Source: Cupriavidus sp. YR651 (lineage in GTDB: Bacteria > Pseudomonadota > Gammaproteobacteria > Burkholderiales > Burkholderiaceae). Taken from it: a DNA stretch of 64,000 nucleotides. A program made the translations under genes and the position numbers. The notes under the pieces were generated by a model. That model was not told where the DNA came from. It ran no database searches and worked only from the letters and a program-made list of their open reading frames with translations. The stretch is taken from positions 124,001 through 188,000 of the forward strand of contig NZ_FMYZ01000008.1 of NCBI RefSeq assembly GCF_900101625.1, written 5' to 3'. Below, piece by piece: positions 1 through 9,082 of this stretch (position 1 is the first letter of the stretch; each line of letters opens with the position of its first letter).

Positions 1-345
1 CCAGCAAGCTGGCGGAGAAGCTGCGCAACCATGCGCGGCGTGTCCAAGTCATTGCTACGTCTCCCAGGCTTGGATCATGGCGTGGTTTTTCCAGGCATCG
101 GCGCGGGTCGACGAGGCGACAGCCGGTGCTGGATGACCGAATCATCTTCCGATTCCCGATGCCGGCCATCTGTGCGCTACCGCACGCAACGGGTACCCGG
201 CCGGGCATGCGGAATGCAGGCGGACTGGCGTTCCACGGCTTGGTGGGCAAACACACGAATGGGCGGGGAAAGCCCGTTGAAGGCAACGGGCGGGCGTCCT
301 TATACTCGGCGCAACGCATCCGACCGCGCACAGCAAGGAGAAACC
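1..345. other. Left-edge region, no assignable gene
   Basis: All reading frames here are open only because of high GC, and no start with a convincing ribosome-binding site appears before 346. The 3' end of an upstream gene could be present at the extreme left, but I cannot identify it. The last part should hold the promoter of the glycosyltransferase that follows. Confidence 0.4.
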
Positions 346-1263
346 GTGGACTCCCAAGACCAGCATTGCGCGACGGCATCGCCTCGCATTGCCGTCATCA
401 TCGCCACCAAGGGGCGTCCCCAGGCGGCGACCCGCGTGCTCCGCCTGCTGGAGGCACAGACGCTGCCTCCAGACATCGTCGTGGTCTCGGCCAGTTCGCA
501 ACAGGATGTCGAGGCGCCGTTCGAGACGACCTTGCCCATCGAGTACGTGTTCGGCACCGCGGGATTGCCGGCGCAGCGCAACCGGGGCATGGTCCGCGTG
601 ATGCCGGCGTTCGATGTCGTGGTCTTCTTCGACGACGACTTCGTGCCCGCGCCGGACTGGCTGGCACGTTGCGCCGAAGTGTTCTCCGCGTGGCCCGACG
701 TGGTCGGCCTCACCGGCGACGTCGTCCGCGATGGCGTGCGGGGCGACGCGATCGACTGGGACGAAGCCATCGCGCTGGTTGGCGACAATCTGGTGGACGC
801 GGACGACACGGCAATCACCGCCACCTCGCCGCTCGAAAAGCTCTACGGCTGCAACATGGCATACCGCACCGCCGCCATTGGCAGCCTGCGCTTCGACGAG
901 CGCCTCGTGCTGTATGGCTGGCTGGAGGATATGGATTTTTCCCGCGCCATGAACCGCAAGGGACGGCTGGTGAAGGCGCTGGCCGCGCGCGGCGTCCACC
1001 TGGGCCTGCGATCCGGCGGACGCGCCTCTGGCGTGCGCTTCGGCTTTTCGCAGATCGTCAATGCCTGGTATCTGCATGGCAAGGGCGCGCTGACCGCGCG
1101 CGAGGCCTGGAGCAACACGCTGCGCGCGCTGCTGGTCAATGGCGCCAAGGCGTTCTTCCCCGAGCCACATATCGATCGACGCGGACGGCTGGCGGGCAAT
1201 TTCATCGGCCTGCGCGAACTGCTATCCGGACGCTGCCGCCCAGAACGAGGCGCGGACCTCTAA
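346..1263 (+). CDS. Family 2 glycosyltransferase
   Basis: A predicted 305-residue cytoplasmic glycosyltransferase that would add a sugar to a lipid-linked polysaccharide intermediate. The GTG start at 346 is chosen because AAGGAG lies five bases upstream; the longer open frame has no such signal. The protein opens with the GT-A type beta strand RIAVIIATKGRP, and FFDDDF supplies the DxD-like metal and nucleotide-sugar site. Further on, LYGCNMAYR and YGWLEDMDFS resemble the acceptor and catalytic-base segment of GT2 enzymes. No membrane segment is evident. It is the only plus-strand gene of this part of the EPS locus, and its stop codon touches the inverted-repeat element that follows. Donor and acceptor sugars cannot be told from sequence. 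Confidence 0.85.
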   Translation: MDSQDQHCATASPRIAVIIATKGRPQAATRVLRLLEAQTLPPDIVVVSASSQQDVEAPFETTLPIEYVFGTAGLPAQRNRGMVRVMPAFDVVVFFDDDFVPAPDWLARCAEVFSAWPDVVGLTGDVVRDGVRGDAIDWDEAIALVGDNLVDADDTAITATSPLEKLYGCNMAYRTAAIGSLRFDERLVLYGWLEDMDFSRAMNRKGRLVKALAARGVHLGLRSGGRASGVRFGFSQIVNAWYLHGKGALTAREAWSNTLRALLVNGAKAFFPEPHIDRRGRLAGNFIGLRELLSGRCRPERGADL

Positions 1264-1455
1264 GAGGCGCTATAGAAATGATTCTGGCGTCGTTGCGCGG
1301 CCTTGCCGTACCACTTGTACTGTCTGCGGCCGCGCCCTTGCAGGGCGCGCATGCGCTGGCACGCGCATGCCGCTACGCAGGCGGATCGCGTGCGATCCGA
1401 AACCCCTGCTTCGCCCTAGCCAGAACCGCTATCGCTTCATTTCTATAGCGCCTCT
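1263..1455. repeat. MITE-like palindromic element with 18-bp terminal inverted repeats
   Basis: Positions 1263-1280 (AGAGGCGCTATAGAAATG) are exactly inverted at 1438-1455, enclosing about 157 bp. Inside, GATTCTGGC near the left end is echoed by GCCAGAAC near the right end, and GGATCGC/GCGATCC forms a tight hairpin around 1383-1398. No transposase is encoded. The left terminus overlaps the stop codon of the glycosyltransferase gene, so the element may also act as its transcription terminator. It is most likely a mobile miniature element or dispersed palindromic repeat. No second copy was found in this window. Confidence 0.6.
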
Positions 1456-1519
1456 AGCGCCGGGGGGCACCGGCTTAAAGGCGCTCTGCCTCTCCATCCC
1501 CTTCTGCTTCTCCATCCCT

Positions 1520-3571
1520 TCAGCCTTTCGATTTCGCCACCGGCCCGCGGCGGGCTGCTGCCGGGATGCGCAACCTGACGGGCGATGCCTTGGGCCGCAC
1601 GACGCGGGCCAGGCGGACGGGCTGGCGGGCGGGCTGTGGAGCGGGTTCGCGGACGGGGGCGCGGGCCGGTTCGCTGGCGGGAGCCGCCGCAGGCCGCGAC
1701 GGCGCCCGGGCCTGAACCTGGGCCTGGGCCTGAGCCTGAACCTGGCTGAGGTGTTCCAGCAGATGATCGGCAAAGGCCTCCCGGCTGACCTCCAGGAACA
1801 GCGAGTGATCGAGCATCGGCAGGATGCGCAGGTTGACCAGCGGCAGGTCGTCGAGCCCTTCCATCTGCTTGCCTAGCCCCAGCCTTGCCTCATGCAGACC
1901 CACGTCGCTGGCGCCGTAGAGGAAATCCGTCCGCACGCCCCGGCGATCGAGCTCGCGCACGGCGGCGCGCGCGAAGGCGGCCACCGTGGCGTGGTCTTCG
2001 CCGTCGCGCGATGGCCCCGCGGCCTGCGCGCCGCTTTCGCGCACGCGATACCAGATCCGGCGGGCCATCGCGGTGATCAGCCGCCGCGCCCCGATCTGCC
2101 CGCTGCAGAGACGGCGCCAGTTCTCCCACTTCCCCATCGCGGCCAGATACACGCGAGCCGAGCGCAACTGATCCGTGGCCGCGGCGTCGTCCGCCGCATC
2201 CCAGCGGAACTTGACGAGATTCGCCAGCACCAGACCGTTGACGCAATGATTGGCCAGCGCCGCATGCAGGCTCAGGAAGGCGCCCGAGCACACGCCGGCC
2301 AGCACGATGTGCCGGAATCCGCGCGCACGCATCCACTCGACCGCTGTGCTGACGTCTTGCCTGGGCGTCCGTGCGTAGATGGCCGACAGGTTCATCTGCC
2401 GCCACGCGCCGGGGCTGTCGCCCAGCGCCGAGACATCGAGCCGCAGCGCAGCCATGCCCTGCCGTGCCAGACGCCGGGACAGGTCGACGAACATCCGGCC
2501 ATCGCCCGCGTGATGGTTGCCGCCGGTGTTCGGGAAAATCACGGCGGTGGTGGCGGGGGTCCGTCTGCCGCTGCTGGCGCCCGGTGTGCACAGGACGCCG
2601 AACAGCCGCCCGTTGTCGATCCACACTGATTGCTCGATGACGCCGTCGGCGTCGAAGCTGGCTTCCACGCCGATGTGACGAGCCGCCATCGCGTGTGCCG
2701 GCGGAAGCGGAGACCGTGTTGGCGCTGATCGCGTTTGCAATCGGGCATTCGATGCCGCCGAGGTGGCCAAAGTTGGCGACAGGGCCATCACCCAGCCGAT
2801 GACCCGCGCCCACGCGTCCGGGGGCACTGCGGCGTATTCGGCCGACTGCATCAGCGACGGATACTCGGCGAAATCTTCCACCTCGACCTGTGCCCCGGCC
2901 GCCTTGTACTGGCGGGCCAGTGCGGCCACGGGCGAGGCGGGGTCCGGCCAGGCGTCCAGCCACAGCATGCGCGGCGCGGGAGCCTCCGGCAGCGCATCGA
3001 GCCGCAAACCCTGGATGGCGGTGACCGTGGCGGCGTCGATCCGGAAACTGAGCACGTCCTGCGCGCCGGGTGGCGCCGGTGGGGGGACCAGCTCGGGGAT
3101 CGCGCTGTTGCGCCAGCCGGCATGCAGGGCGCGGAGTTCGCGCAGGTAGCTCCGGCCGTCCACGACCGGCGCCAGCATGACGAGGCCCGCAACCGCCGGC
3201 CCGCTGCTGTCCGCCATTTTTGCGGCCGCCAGTGCGGCCAGCAAGGCGCCGAGCCGCAGCCCGCACAACACCACGCGCCCGACGCCCGTCTGCGCCCGCA
3301 GCAACGCGGCGGCGGCCGTGATGTTCGCGACGGCGCGCGGGATGAAGTCAGGTTCGTCACCGGTGCCGGCGGCGTCGCCCGTGCCCTCGTAGTCGAATCG
3401 CAGCACCGGAACGCCTGTGGCCGCCAGATCGTCGGCAAGATGGCGCCACGCGCGATGCGTCCACATCGCTTCGTGCCCTTGTGGCGCGCAGAGTACGACG
3501 CCAATGTCCGCAGTAGTCCCCGTGTCGGCGTGCAACCAGCCGACACAGCCCCCGAAAACCAACCGCTTCAT
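1520..3571 (-). CDS. Tandem alpha/beta-hydrolase protein of the EPS locus
   Basis: A predicted 683-residue protein built from two alpha/beta-hydrolase domains, similar in type to the hydrolases that accompany exosortase and EPS gene clusters. The start at 3571 is preferred to the ATG two codons earlier because CAGGAG lies six bases upstream of it. In domain 1 (about residues 20-270) the nucleophile elbow reads GLRLG, so the catalytic Ser is an Arg. In domain 2 (about 300-615) the elbow is GVCSG with Cys428 as candidate nucleophile, as in dienelactone-hydrolase-like enzymes, and LDHSLF is a plausible His region. The C-terminal 75 residues are a Gln/Ala/Pro/Arg-rich tail beginning with a QAQAQ repeat, encoded by hexameric DNA repeats near 1709-1746. 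It follows the tyrosine kinase gene in the same direction. Substrate unknown. Confidence 0.75.
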   Translation of the reverse strand: MKRLVFGGCVGWLHADTGTTADIGVVLCAPQGHEAMWTHRAWRHLADDLAATGVPVLRFDYEGTGDAAGTGDEPDFIPRAVANITAAAALLRAQTGVGRVVLCGLRLGALLAALAAAKMADSSGPAVAGLVMLAPVVDGRSYLRELRALHAGWRNSAIPELVPPPAPPGAQDVLSFRIDAATVTAIQGLRLDALPEAPAPRMLWLDAWPDPASPVAALARQYKAAGAQVEVEDFAEYPSLMQSAEYAAVPPDAWARVIGWVMALSPTLATSAASNARLQTRSAPTRSPLPPAHAMAARHIGVEASFDADGVIEQSVWIDNGRLFGVLCTPGASSGRRTPATTAVIFPNTGGNHHAGDGRMFVDLSRRLARQGMAALRLDVSALGDSPGAWRQMNLSAIYARTPRQDVSTAVEWMRARGFRHIVLAGVCSGAFLSLHAALANHCVNGLVLANLVKFRWDAADDAAATDQLRSARVYLAAMGKWENWRRLCSGQIGARRLITAMARRIWYRVRESGAQAAGPSRDGEDHATVAAFARAAVRELDRRGVRTDFLYGASDVGLHEARLGLGKQMEGLDDLPLVNLRILPMLDHSLFLEVSREAFADHLLEHLSQVQAQAQAQVQARAPSRPAAAPASEPARAPVREPAPQPARQPVRLARVVRPKASPVRLRIPAAARRGPVAKSKG

Positions 3572-3615
3572 GTGCATCTCCTGTGCGGCTACCGGTCGGA
3601 CCCGGCGCCGGCGTA

Positions 3616-3631
3616 CGCAGAAACAGGTACG
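3616..3631 (-). repeat. Solo origin-type iteron (CTG variant)
   Basis: CGCAGAAACAGGTACG is the complement of the iteron variant found upstream of repA. It lies in the 82-bp gap between the kinase and hydrolase genes, about 23 kb from the origin array. It is framed by CCGGCGTAC and GTACGCCGG, so it sits in the loop of a perfect 9-bp inverted repeat. Confidence 0.85.
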
Positions 3632-3653
3632 CCGGTGTCGGGGGAATCGCCGG

Positions 3654-6008
3654 TTACGCCTTCTTGTCTTCTACAACTGCCGTATGGCCAATCTGCTTGA
3701 CCTCCGGTGCGGCGACCGGCATTCCGAGATAGGGATTCATGCTGCCGAAATCGGCACGATTGCTGCGCTTGGGCGTCACGCCATTGAGAATGCCGCCCAG
3801 CAGGCGGGCATCGGCACGCGCCAGGCGCTTGAGGGTGTCCTCGACCTGCGTGGGCAGCGTGGATTCGGCGCGCAGCACCAGCAGCGTCGAGCCGGCGAGG
3901 TTGGCGACCAGCGTGGCATCCGCCACGGCCATCACCGGCGAGGTATCGATTAGGACGAGGTCGAAGCGCTCGGCGCAGGCTCGCAGGCATTCCGCCAGCG
4001 CGGGGCGCATCAGCAACTCTGACGGGTTGGCGGGTGGCGTGCCTGCCGGCAGCATCGACAAGCCGTTGACGACGGTCAGCCGCACTGCTTCCGGCAGCAC
4101 CGCGCGGCCGGCGAGCACTTCGGCCAGGCCGGGTCCGGGCGGCTGGTCGAACCAGCTGGCCACGCGGCCGCGACGCAGGTCGGCATCGATCAGCAATACG
4201 CGCTGGCCCGCCTCGGCAAACAGCACCGCCAGGTTGACCGATGCAAACGTCTTGCCGGCGCCGGCGGTGGGGCTGGTGACCGCCACCACGTTGTCGCGGG
4301 TGCCGCGCAGCGAGAAATGCAGCGCGGCACGCACGCTGCGCAGACCCTCGACGGCGACGGAATGCGGGGCGTTGCGCGCCAGCAGGAACTGGTCGTGCAG
4401 GCCGAGCCGCACCAGCCGCTCCGTCCCCTCGTCTTCGAGCAGCGAGATCTCCGCCAGGTCGCGCCCGGGCTGCGGGCGTTCGAGCCGGGCCAGCAGCGAG
4501 GGCGCCACACCCACCGCGGCATCCGTGCGCGTCTTGGAATCCAGCAGGCGATCCAGTTCCGCCTGCTCGCGGCTGTAGGCGATGTCGCCCAGCATCGGCA
4601 GGCCGAGGCTCTCTTCGGCATCGTTGGCGTTGGCGACCGTTGGCTTCATGCGCTGGCGGACCGACACGAACCCCATCGCCAGGCAGATCCCGAGCAGGCC
4701 GCCGCCAGCCGTCAGCGGCAGCCGGCCCATGCCGACCGGCGTGACCGGTGTCAACGCGCTATCGATCACGCGCGTCTGGTGGGTACGGTCGAGCTGCGCC
4801 AGCGAGAGGTGCTCAAGCTTGTTGCGCAGCGTCATGTACATGTCCTCGGCCACCTTGACGTCGCGCGTCAGGGCCACGGATTCGCGCTCCGAAATGGACA
4901 GGTTCTGCAGGCGGGTGTCCATGTCGCGGCGTTCGCGTGCCAGCTGCTGGATCTGGTTGTCGATCGTGCGCACCTCGTTGGACTCTTCGGTGAACCGCTG
5001 CAGCATCTTGGTCCGCTCCAGGCGCAGCAGGGCGATCTGGCGCTGGTAGTCCATGCTGCCGTTCAGGAAGGACTGGGCGTCCTGGCTGGGCTGCATGGAG
5101 CCGGCCCGCGAGCGATAGCGCGTCAGCGCCGCCTCGGCGCGTTCCAGCTCGCTCCTGACGCGCGGCATCTCGCCGGTCAGGAAGGCAAGCGTGCCCGCCG
5201 CCTCGTCGCGCCGGCGCGCGGCCTGCCCGTTGATGTACGAATCGGCGATGCCATTGATCAGCGCGGCCACCACGGCACGGTCGGCGTTCTGCCACGCAAT
5301 GCGGACGGTGCTGGCATCGTTGCCATCGCTGTCGATGCGCAGCTCGCGCGCCACGGTGTCGATGGTCTGCGCCGTTTCATGCCGTGTGACGGTGAAGCGC
5401 GTGCCCGGATTCGCGTCGATGCGCGCCACCTGGAACGTCACGCCCTCGGCCTGCACGATCTCGCCCACATTGCCCTCGAGCACGGTCGCATCCCTGAGGC
5501 GCAGCCGGTAGGTGTTGGCGGGCAACACCTCGAGTGTCATCGGCACATTGAGCAGATGCTCGGGCACATTGAAGGTGCGCACGTCGAGCTGCTCGCCGCC
5601 CCAGGCGTAGCCGAGCTGCGCGGGCCACGGCCCGATCAGCTTGCCGGGCTCGGCAAAATGCGCGGCCACGCCGCCTATCAGCGGCGCGCGCAACGGTTCA
5701 ACCGAAATATCGAGACGCAGGCGCTCCACCACCGGCCCGACGACGGCGCGGCTCCTGAGCATGCCGACGTCGAACGGCGCGGTCTGCTGCGCGGCAGCGG
5801 GCTCGTCCTTCGGATAGACCTGTACCAGCGTGTGCGCGCGATAGACGTAGGGCCTGGAGATCGCGGCCGCCCCGGCGATGATCGCGCCGACGAGCCCCGC
5901 TGCAAGAATCCAGCCCGCGTGGTCCAGCAACGCCCGCACTTGCGCGCCACGCCTCCGCGACACTCCCCCCGGCGCCGGCATGGTGCCGGCAGATGACATT
6001 GTGCTCAC
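3654..6008 (-). CDS. Wzc/BceF-type polysaccharide co-polymerase and tyrosine autokinase
   Basis: A predicted 784-residue inner-membrane BY-kinase that would control chain length and export of the EPS by cycles of autophosphorylation. The GTG at 6008 has AGGGAG six bases upstream. Transmembrane segments lie at about residues 32-50 and 426-450 and flank a long periplasmic coiled-coil region (about 260-400). The cytoplasmic kinase has Walker A (TAGAGKT, 581-587), Walker A' (LLIDADLRRG, 606-615) and Walker B (LVLIDTSP, 684-691). The usual tyrosine-rich C-terminal cluster is nearly absent: the last 35 residues hold only one Tyr (760). The gene is 68 bp downstream of the GDP-mannose enzyme gene and probably shares its transcript. 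Family membership is certain; the phosphorylation mode is unclear. Confidence 0.9.
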   Translation of the reverse strand: MSTMSSAGTMPAPGGVSRRRGAQVRALLDHAGWILAAGLVGAIIAGAAAISRPYVYRAHTLVQVYPKDEPAAAQQTAPFDVGMLRSRAVVGPVVERLRLDISVEPLRAPLIGGVAAHFAEPGKLIGPWPAQLGYAWGGEQLDVRTFNVPEHLLNVPMTLEVLPANTYRLRLRDATVLEGNVGEIVQAEGVTFQVARIDANPGTRFTVTRHETAQTIDTVARELRIDSDGNDASTVRIAWQNADRAVVAALINGIADSYINGQAARRRDEAAGTLAFLTGEMPRVRSELERAEAALTRYRSRAGSMQPSQDAQSFLNGSMDYQRQIALLRLERTKMLQRFTEESNEVRTIDNQIQQLARERRDMDTRLQNLSISERESVALTRDVKVAEDMYMTLRNKLEHLSLAQLDRTHQTRVIDSALTPVTPVGMGRLPLTAGGGLLGICLAMGFVSVRQRMKPTVANANDAEESLGLPMLGDIAYSREQAELDRLLDSKTRTDAAVGVAPSLLARLERPQPGRDLAEISLLEDEGTERLVRLGLHDQFLLARNAPHSVAVEGLRSVRAALHFSLRGTRDNVVAVTSPTAGAGKTFASVNLAVLFAEAGQRVLLIDADLRRGRVASWFDQPPGPGLAEVLAGRAVLPEAVRLTVVNGLSMLPAGTPPANPSELLMRPALAECLRACAERFDLVLIDTSPVMAVADATLVANLAGSTLLVLRAESTLPTQVEDTLKRLARADARLLGGILNGVTPKRSNRADFGSMNPYLGMPVAAPEVKQIGHTAVVEDKKA

Positions 6009-6076
6009 GAATCGCTCCCTGACTGCTTGGCGCGTCAGCCCTGGTGCCCGCCCGACCCAGGGCCGGCACCCGTGGG

Positions 6077-7630
6077 CTATTTGCGCCCGTAGTTATCCTC
6101 GAATCTCACGATGTCGTCCTCGCCCAGATAGGCGCCGGACTGCACCTCGATGATCTCCAGCGGCGTCTTGCCCGGATTTTCGAGCCGGTGCAGGGTGCCG
6201 ATGGGGATGTAAGTCGACTGGTTCTCCGAAAGGATGCTGACCGACTCTCCGCAGGTCACGCGCGCCGTGCCGCGCACCACCACCCAGTGTTCTGCGCGGT
6301 GATAGTGCATCTGCAGCGAGAGGCTCGCACCGGGCTCCACCACGATGCGCTTGACCTGGAAGCGTTCGCCATGGTCGATCGAGTCATAGCAGCCCCAGGG
6401 CCGATGCACCTTGCGATGGTTGACGACCTCCGCGCCATGCTCGGTGCGCAGGCGATGCACCACGTTCTTGACGTCCTGCACGTGGGCCTTGTCGACGACG
6501 AGCACCGCGTCCGCCGTCTCCACCACCACCACGTCCTGGACTCCCACGCAGGCGATCAGGCGGCCTTCGGAGTGGGCCAGGCACGAGGACGCGCCGTCGA
6601 ACAGCACGCGGCCGCGCGCGGCATTGCCGGAGGCATCCTTCGACGCGATGTCCCAGATGGCGGCCCACGATCCCACATCCGACCAGCCGGCATCGAGCGG
6701 CACCAGCATGCCGGGAATGTCCGGCAGGGTTTCCAGCTTCTCCATCACCGCGTAGTCGATCGAATCGGACGGGCAGGCGTCGAAGGCTTCCTTCTCGATG
6801 CGGAACAGCTCACCGTTGGTGCCGCTGCCCTCGCCGGCCTCATACGCCGCACGGCACTGGCGGTACATCTCGGGCTGGAGCTCGCTCATGGCCCTGAGCC
6901 AGACCGATGCCAGCACCACGAAGATGCCGCTGTTCCACCAGTACTCGCCGGATTCCACGTAGTGCCTGGCCAGCTCCAGATGCGGCTTTTCGACGAAGCG
7001 TTCGAGCGCGAACGCGCCGGGATTCACGGGCACGGCGGCGCGGATGTAGCCAAACCCCGTCTCGGGCGCGGTTGGCCGCACACCCAGCGTGACGATGGCG
7101 CCGCGTTCGGCATGCATGACGGCGGTTGCCGACGCCTGCCGGAAGGCTTCCGTATCGAGCACGCTGTGGTCCGCCGGCGACACCACCAGCACGGCATCGG
7201 CGCACTCGCCGGCACCGGCAACGGCATGCAGCGCGGCGATGGTGAGCGCCGGTGCGGTGTTGCGGCCGCACGGCTCGGACACGATGCGCGCACGCTTGCC
7301 CTTGCGCTTGAGCATGTCCGCCACCATGAAGCGGTGTTCCTCGCCGCAGACCACGATTTGCGGCGGCTCGATGCCCGCCGGCCGCTCCGCGCGCACGGCG
7401 ATGCCTTCCAGGCGGTACGCGGTGGCCTCCAGCAGGGTGTCTTCGGCGACCACATTGAGCAATTGCTTGGGATACTGCTCGCGCGACAGGGGCCACAGAC
7501 GCGTACCCGCGCCGCCCGCCAGGATCACCGGCTGCACCGCCGGCCGCAGGAGGGGGCGCACCACAGGCGCTTCGACGAGCGTCTGCAACGTGCTGGGTGG
7601 CAGGGTCTTTTCACGGCTCCGGGTTCTCAT
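6077..7630 (-). CDS. manC: Mannose-1-phosphate guanylyltransferase / mannose-6-phosphate isomerase
   Basis: A bifunctional enzyme (XanB/AlgA/BceA type) that would turn fructose-6-P into mannose-6-P and make GDP-mannose from mannose-1-P for the EPS. About 517 residues from the ATG at 7630, which has AGGAG five bases upstream; an ATG one codon earlier is also possible. It carries about 35 residues of N-terminal extension. The nucleotidyltransferase signature LAGGAGTRLWPLSREQYPKQ is near residue 40, and FVEKP follows in the sugar-binding region. The C-terminal cupin holds the metal-binding stretch QMHYHRAEHWVVV of type II phosphomannose isomerases. It is first in a minus-strand transcript with the tyrosine kinase. 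Its presence argues that the polymer, or a precursor, contains mannose or a GDP-mannose-derived sugar. Confidence 0.93.
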   Translation of the reverse strand: MRTRSREKTLPPSTLQTLVEAPVVRPLLRPAVQPVILAGGAGTRLWPLSREQYPKQLLNVVAEDTLLEATAYRLEGIAVRAERPAGIEPPQIVVCGEEHRFMVADMLKRKGKRARIVSEPCGRNTAPALTIAALHAVAGAGECADAVLVVSPADHSVLDTEAFRQASATAVMHAERGAIVTLGVRPTAPETGFGYIRAAVPVNPGAFALERFVEKPHLELARHYVESGEYWWNSGIFVVLASVWLRAMSELQPEMYRQCRAAYEAGEGSGTNGELFRIEKEAFDACPSDSIDYAVMEKLETLPDIPGMLVPLDAGWSDVGSWAAIWDIASKDASGNAARGRVLFDGASSCLAHSEGRLIACVGVQDVVVVETADAVLVVDKAHVQDVKNVVHRLRTEHGAEVVNHRKVHRPWGCYDSIDHGERFQVKRIVVEPGASLSLQMHYHRAEHWVVVRGTARVTCGESVSILSENQSTYIPIGTLHRLENPGKTPLEIIEVQSGAYLGEDDIVRFEDNYGRK

Positions 7631-7961
7631 CATTTCTCCTGCCTGCATCGTGCGCGGATCATTGCCGCGGCCTGGTTGCGCATCCTGGCCGGTGCCCCGC
7701 ACGGTACGCAGAATCGGGTACGCATGACGATCCCGGGCACGCGTCCAGGGGATGCGGCCCAGTGTAGGAACACAGCCAGATGGGTATCTGTTCGATTCCA
7801 CACGCACCCCGGGCGGTCCCGCGCCCGCACATCGCCGCGCGGACTTTGTTGGACAACGTACCGATTCGCCCACGCCCTGGCGTTGGAATACGGGTGGCCG
7901 CGCATGCGCCTGCCGCGCCGGAAGCGATCCGGCTGGCATCCGATTCTTGCGGAGGAACGAC
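7631..7961. other. Divergent intergenic region with a solo iteron
   Basis: A 331-bp gap between the divergent GDP-mannose and DUF1839 genes. It must carry promoters for both directions, but I cannot place hexamers with confidence. The only clear element is the iteron at 7707-7722. Confidence 0.5.
7707..7722 (-). repeat. Solo origin-type iteron (ATT variant)
   Basis: CGCAGAATCGGGTACG, the complement of CGTACCCGATTCTGCG, matches core-array and downstream copies at 27101, 30465 and 52470. It lies about 19 kb from repA in a divergent promoter region. Confidence 0.85.
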
Positions 7962-9032
7962 ATGGAGCGCAGTTCTGCAACCCTCTTGGAGACGCCCTCC
8001 GGCGACGGCCAGCCGGACGCCGTCACGACCGCCGCCGTTGGCGCGCGGGCGCAGACCGCCGGCATGCCGCGCCCGGGTGGCCTGCATGGCGAGGACGCGA
8101 TCTGGCAGGAAACCAACTGCTATATGGATCTGTGGATCGAACTGCTGTACGGCTGGGGGCTGGACCCCCGCGCGGCGCTGGCGTTCACGGTCACACAGGA
8201 TTTCGAAGGCGATCACTTCACGTTCTTCAAGTATCCGCAAGCCGACCTGGAGCAGCTCTACGGCACGGTCGTCCAGGAAATGGCGATCTACGACACGCTG
8301 GAGGCACACATCGCCGGGCAGGTGGACCGTGGCCACGCCGTGCTGGTGGAGGTGGACAGCTTCTACCTGCCGGATACCCGCGCCACGGCCTACCGCCGCA
8401 GCCACGTGAAGACCACCATCGCCATCGATCGCATCGACACGGCGGCGCAGCGGCTGTGCTACTACCACAGCCTCGGTTACTACACCGCCGGGGGCGAGGA
8501 CTACCGTGGCCTGCTGCGGCTGGACCCCGCGCTGCGCGACAACGGGGACATCCTGTTTCCGTACGTGGAGTGCGCCAAGCGGATCAGGCCGCCGCTGCAG
8601 GGCCGCGCGCTGGCCAACGCCGTGGCCGGGCAGATGCGCCGGCATCTGGGCCGGCGCCCACTGCGCAATCCCGTCTCGCGGTGGCGCGATGAGTTTCATG
8701 ATCAGGTCGGCAATGTGCTGGCGCGCGGCGACGCCTATTTCCATCACTATGGATTCAACCTGCCACGGCAGCTCGGCGCCAATTTCGAGATGCTCCATCA
8801 CTGCCTGACATGGCTGGGCGAGCATGGCTACCGGGTGCCAGCACCAGTGATCGGCGCGGCCACGGCCATCGCATCGGAGAGCAAGGTGCTCCAGTTCCGG
8901 CTGGCCCGTGCGGTGGCGCGTCGCCGGCATGATCCGTGCACGGCGTGCCTGGACATGCTGGAGTCCGCCTATGACCGGGCCATCGACGGCCTGCTGATGT
9001 CGTTCGGCAGCACCGACCTCGCCGATGCCTGA
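7962..9032 (+). CDS. DUF1839 family protein (copy 1)
   Basis: A 356-residue soluble protein of the DUF1839 family, which is known to occur beside amino acid:[carrier protein] ligase genes. The ATG at 7962 is preceded by GGAGG. About 50 poorly conserved residues come first, then FTVTQDFEGDHFTFFKYP, YRRSHVKTTIAID, YYHSLGYYTAGGEDY and LPRQLGANFE; all of these recur in the second copy at 12756-13742. The C-terminal region has DPCTACLDMLES with a CxxC pair shared by both copies, which could bind metal or form a thioester. No membrane segment. Function unproven; a role handling the aminoacyl group from the carrier protein is inference from context. Confidence 0.85.
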   Translation: MERSSATLLETPSGDGQPDAVTTAAVGARAQTAGMPRPGGLHGEDAIWQETNCYMDLWIELLYGWGLDPRAALAFTVTQDFEGDHFTFFKYPQADLEQLYGTVVQEMAIYDTLEAHIAGQVDRGHAVLVEVDSFYLPDTRATAYRRSHVKTTIAIDRIDTAAQRLCYYHSLGYYTAGGEDYRGLLRLDPALRDNGDILFPYVECAKRIRPPLQGRALANAVAGQMRRHLGRRPLRNPVSRWRDEFHDQVGNVLARGDAYFHHYGFNLPRQLGANFEMLHHCLTWLGEHGYRVPAPVIGAATAIASESKVLQFRLARAVARRRHDPCTACLDMLESAYDRAIDGLLMSFGSTDLADA

Positions 9033-9035
9033 GCG

Positions 9036-9075
9036 GCCGTGCGGAGCGGGGCGCCGGTGGCGCCCGCCCCGCCAC
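9036..9075. terminator. Hairpin between convergent genes
   Basis: A GC-rich stem (GCGGGGCGCC pairing with GGCGCC-CG-CCCCGC) lies between the convergent DUF1839 and Crp/Fnr genes. It has no U-tract, so it may act as a weak bidirectional terminator. Confidence 0.45.
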
Positions 9076-9082
9076 GGTCGGT

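Noticed and set aside
126-1448. 440-residue plus-strand frame overlapping the glycosyltransferase
   Set aside because: Arg/His-rich shadow of the real gene in another frame.
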